Positions 61,571 through 64,000 of a DNA stretch of 64,000 bases are shown piece after piece. A program made the position numbers and the translations under genes. Position 1 is the stretch's first letter. Each line of letters starts with the position of its first letter. The notes below the pieces were generated by a model. It saw nothing but the letters and a program-made list of their open reading frames with translations, was not told the DNA's origin and ran no database searches. Origin of the DNA: Nitrospirota bacterium (lineage in GTDB: Bacteria; UBA2233); the NCBI GenBank assembly GCA_011620345.1, contig WOZJ01000050.1, forward strand, positions 35,812 to 99,811. Direction: 5' to 3'.

Positions 61571-62308
61571 TTAGCCCTGGCAAGCGATACAACCGGCCAG
61601 TTTTACAACACGGATCCGGGTGCATTCGAGCGAAAGCGTTCGGATAAAATGAATGCTCCCTGCCGTTGAAGAAGGGAGGCCCAGTAGCCATTTAAGAGCC
61701 TCGAGCGCTTGAAGGACCCCGAGAAGCCCCGGCGTAGTTCCGATCACCGGGAAAGGGCTCGAGGCGGCGGGCGGCCTGCGTTTTCCCAGATAGCAGGCAT
61801 AGCAGGCCGTTTTTCCTGGGACGAACAGGCCGACCTCGCCGTCAAACCCGTGGACGGCGGCATGAACGAAAGGGATGCGAGCTCTGAAGCAGGCCTCGTT
61901 AAGAAGGATCCGAGATGGAAGGTTGTCTAGGCAATCTAGCGCGATATCGATGTCGCAAAGCAGGCGTTCTGCGCTTTGGGAATGAAATTCTTCCTGAAAT
62001 GCCTCGATCGCCACCGCAGGGTTGGCTTTGGTTAGCTTGTCTTTTGCCGATTCGACCTTCGGCCTTCCTATGTCGGAAGACGTATGGAGGGTTTGCCGGT
62101 TCAAGTTGGAAGCCTCCACCCGGTCGCGGTCGATCAGCCGAAGCTTGCCGATTCCGGCGTAAGCCAAGTACGTTGCGGCCGGGCTCCCCAACCCGCCCAC
62201 GCCGATGAGGGCTACCGAGGCGTTCTTCAGGCGTTCCTGGCCTTCTTCCTGAACCTCGGGCAGGAGCAATTGCCGCTGGTAGCGTTCATGCTCCTGCTCG
62301 GTCAGCAT
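61571..62308 (-). CDS. ThiF/MoeB/HesA family adenylyltransferase
   Basis: 245 residues. Nucleotide motif 'IGVGGLGSPAATYLA' at 35-49, 'DRVEASNLNRQTLH' (the conserved Arg), and structural zinc ligands Cys169/172 ('CYAC') and Cys240/243 ('CIAC' at the extreme C-terminus). It adenylates the C-terminal Gly of a ubiquitin-like sulfur carrier (ThiS or MoaD). Position next to thi4 suggests thiamine metabolism, but THI4 does not need ThiS-thiocarboxylate, so molybdopterin or another sulfur-carrier role is also possible. No ThiS or MoaD is seen here. Confidence 0.9.
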   Translation of the reverse strand: MLTEQEHERYQRQLLLPEVQEEGQERLKNASVALIGVGGLGSPAATYLAYAGIGKLRLIDRDRVEASNLNRQTLHTSSDIGRPKVESAKDKLTKANPAVAIEAFQEEFHSQSAERLLCDIDIALDCLDNLPSRILLNEACFRARIPFVHAAVHGFDGEVGLFVPGKTACYACYLGKRRPPAASSPFPVIGTTPGLLGVLQALEALKWLLGLPSSTAGSIHFIRTLSLECTRIRVVKLAGCIACQG

Positions 62309-62414
62309 CTTTCCAATTCCTGGTCATCAAATAACATAAGCGAGCGCCGTCGGTCGTGTACTTACATCTCAATTCTAGAGGCAGAAGCATCCTTCGGGCA
62401 AGGCCGCGGCCCTG

Positions 62415-64000
62415 TTACTCTTCTAGTGTCGAAACGTCTCCCGTATCAAGCCCTAGCTCTTTCGCCCTCAAGAGCCTCCTTAAAATCTTTCCGCTCCTCG
62501 TTTTTGGCAAATTGTCCATAAAAAGGATACTTTCTGGCTTCGCGATAGGACCGACTTCGTGGCCGACGTGCGCCTTGAGCTCTTCTTCGAGAGCTATGGA
62601 GGGGGAGAACCCTGGTTTTAGTGCGACGAAGGCCTTGATCACGTTACCTTTGATGTCGTGCGGGACACCGATCACGGCCGCCTCGGCCACAGCAGGATGG
62701 GAAACAAGCCCGCTTTCAACCTCTGCCGTGCCGAGCCTGTAGCCAGATACCTTGATAATTTCGTCCGAACGCCCGATGACCCAGAAGTACCCGTCTTCGT
62801 CCAGCCTTGCCGTATCGCCGGTAAAGTATTTTCCTGGAAATTTACTGAAATAGATCCGCTGAAACTCTTCCGGGTCTTTGTAGAGTGTCCTGGCAAGTGA
62901 AGGGAAGGGCCGTGTAAGGACAAGGTAGCCCTCCTCGTTCGGGCCGCAGGGTTCGCCCGATTCCGTGAGAATCTCTGCTCCCATTCCAGGCAGAGGCTTG
63001 GCGCATGAGCCGGGCTTAAGCGGCGTCTCTGGAAGGGGAGAGATGCAGATCATCCCGGTTTCGGTCTGCCAGTAGGTGTCCATGATGGGGCACTGCCCAT
63101 CGCCGACCGCTCGATGGAACCATTTCCAGGCGGCAGGGTTGATGGGCTCGCCAACGCTGCCTAAGAGCCTTAGCTGCTTCAAGTCATGGCGCTTGGGCCA
63201 GGCATCGCCGTAACGCATCAACCCGCGGATGGCCGTGGGAGTCGTGTAGAAGATGCTGATGCCGTACTTGGAAATGAGATGCCACCACCTGTCTGGGTAA
63301 GGGGTGGATGGCCCGCCCTCGTAAAGCAAGAGCGTGGCGCCGTTTATCAGGGGGCCGTAGGTCACGTAGGTATGACCCGTAATCCAACCTGGGTCTGCCG
63401 TACAGAAGTAGCGGTCTTCGTCTCGGATATCGAACACCCATTTGGTCGAGCAGTACGCCCCGACCATATAGCCGCCGTGGACATGCACGACGCCTTTGGG
63501 CTTGCCCGTGGTGCCCGAGGTGTAGAGGATAAACAGCGGGTCTTCGGCATCCATTGGCTCAGTTTGGACCAAATTGGCCAGCTTGAGGCTCATCAGGTCG
63601 TGGTAGAAGTAGTCACGGCCGGGCTCCATCGAGACCTCCTGGCCGATGTGCTTGACCACGATGACGGACTCTAAGCTTGGCACCCTCTTGATGGCCTCGG
63701 TTGCTATTTCTTTGAGCGGGACAACCTTTCCGTTCATGTATCCGCCGTCCGCCGTGATCAATAGGCGTGATTCCGCTGACATCATCCTCTCTCTTAGGGC
63801 ATCCGTGCTGAAGCCTCCGTACACGACGCTGTGGACGGCGCCGATTTTGGCGGTTGCGAGCATTGCGATGACCTGCTCGGGAATCCTGGGCATGTAGATC
63901 GTGACGCGATCGCCCTTGTTGATGCCCATGCTTTTTAATACGGTGGCAAGGCGTGTCACTTCCCGGTTCAGCGCATGGTAGCTAAGCGTCCTCGTTTCAC
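62415..64000 (-). CDS. acs: Acetyl-CoA synthetase, AMP-forming (5' end beyond window)
   Basis: The frame is open to the window end, where it still reads the family's 'TLSYHALNREVTRLATVLKS', so about the first 100-120 residues are missing. Core motifs: 'YTSGTTGKPKGVVHVHGGYM', 'DTYWQTETGMICISP', 'YFTGDTARLDEDGYFWVIGR' and the acetylation-site Lys in 'LPKTRSGKILRRLLR'. It activates acetate to acetyl-CoA with ATP. With the CoA-transferase at 47.7 kb it gives two routes between acetate and acetyl-CoA. Confidence 0.95.
   Translation of the reverse strand, partial: ETRTLSYHALNREVTRLATVLKSMGINKGDRVTIYMPRIPEQVIAMLATAKIGAVHSVVYGGFSTDALRERMMSAESRLLITADGGYMNGKVVPLKEIATEAIKRVPSLESVIVVKHIGQEVSMEPGRDYFYHDLMSLKLANLVQTEPMDAEDPLFILYTSGTTGKPKGVVHVHGGYMVGAYCSTKWVFDIRDEDRYFCTADPGWITGHTYVTYGPLINGATLLLYEGGPSTPYPDRWWHLISKYGISIFYTTPTAIRGLMRYGDAWPKRHDLKQLRLLGSVGEPINPAAWKWFHRAVGDGQCPIMDTYWQTETGMICISPLPETPLKPGSCAKPLPGMGAEILTESGEPCGPNEEGYLVLTRPFPSLARTLYKDPEEFQRIYFSKFPGKYFTGDTARLDEDGYFWVIGRSDEIIKVSGYRLGTAEVESGLVSHPAVAEAAVIGVPHDIKGNVIKAFVALKPGFSPSIALEEELKAHVGHEVGPIAKPESILFMDNLPKTRSGKILRRLLRAKELGLDTGDVSTLEE

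Noticed and set aside
62309-62414. Separate small ORFs between the ThiF-like gene and acs
   Set aside because: The gap is about 100 bp and all frames there overlap the flanking genes without start signals.

Overview
This is a gene-dense bacterial window. Ribosomal proteins L21 and L27, ObgE and RsfS exclude Archaea, although several families here are also common in archaea and thermophiles (THI4 thiazole synthase, ThyX, a ClpP-fold SDH protease, four-subunit 2-oxoacid:ferredoxin oxidoreductase, a DUF6775-like protein). ATG, GTG and TTG starts are all used. Genes are packed with 4-bp stop/start overlaps, and several convergent pairs overlap at their stops. I cannot place the organism to phylum. 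An anaerobic or facultatively anaerobic, possibly thermophile-related, deep-branching or Desulfobacterota-like lineage would fit, but that is inference. I saw no tRNA, rRNA, CRISPR array, insertion sequence or prophage.

Layout. 1-5.1 kb: a plus-strand locus of surface or exported proteins around a MacB/FtsX-type ABC transporter, with a small cysteine-rich exported protein and a polytopic protein carrying cysteine motifs; this is the best candidate for an undescribed system. 5.1-7.8 kb (minus): half-ferritin, alanine dehydrogenase, SDH-type protease, small membrane protein. 8.0-11.8 kb (plus): a thiolase-fold/DUF35/two MaoC/acyl-CoA dehydrogenase operon with the same gene content as the igr steroid side-chain operon of mycobacteria. 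11.9-13.8 kb: a DUF2804 protein and a transglutaminase-like protein. 14.0-16.8 kb (minus): metK and an APH-kinase/P-loop fusion. 16.9-23.8 kb (plus): rplU-rpmA-cbpA-obgE-proB-proA-nadD-rsfS-comF. 23.8-26.0 kb (minus): MglA-like GTPase, histidine phosphatase, ThyX.

26.0-31.3 kb: an anchored protein built on octapeptide VP repeats, then a minus-strand beta-oxidation pair (fadN-fadA) and a lysophospholipid acyltransferase. 31.3-35.5 kb: an M49 peptidase, a ComEA-like protein and an MFS exporter. 35.4-38.0 kb (minus): bioF-bioA. 38.2-40.1 kb: a flavin oxidoreductase and an SDR. 40.1-43.5 kb (minus): succinate dehydrogenase/fumarate reductase in the order A-C-D-B. 43.7-49.2 kb (minus): CoA-transferase, PfkB sugar kinase, GpmA and glucan phosphorylase. 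49.4-53.0 kb: macrodomain protein, UPRTase, and a secreted CocE-like hydrolase with a tiny coupled ORF. 53.2-59.2 kb (minus): two complete 2-oxoacid:ferredoxin oxidoreductases of different architecture. 59.2-64.0 kb (minus): DedA, DUF6775-like, THI4, ThiF/MoeB, and a partial acetyl-CoA synthetase running off the window.

How it fits together: ferredoxin-linked 2-oxoacid oxidation or reductive carboxylation, fumarate/succinate interconversion, acetyl-CoA/acetate interconversion (Acs, CoA-transferase), beta-oxidation and glycogen breakdown form a coherent central metabolism. A family of GC-rich palindromic intergenic elements occurs at three gene ends (13.9, 33.4 and 53.0 kb).
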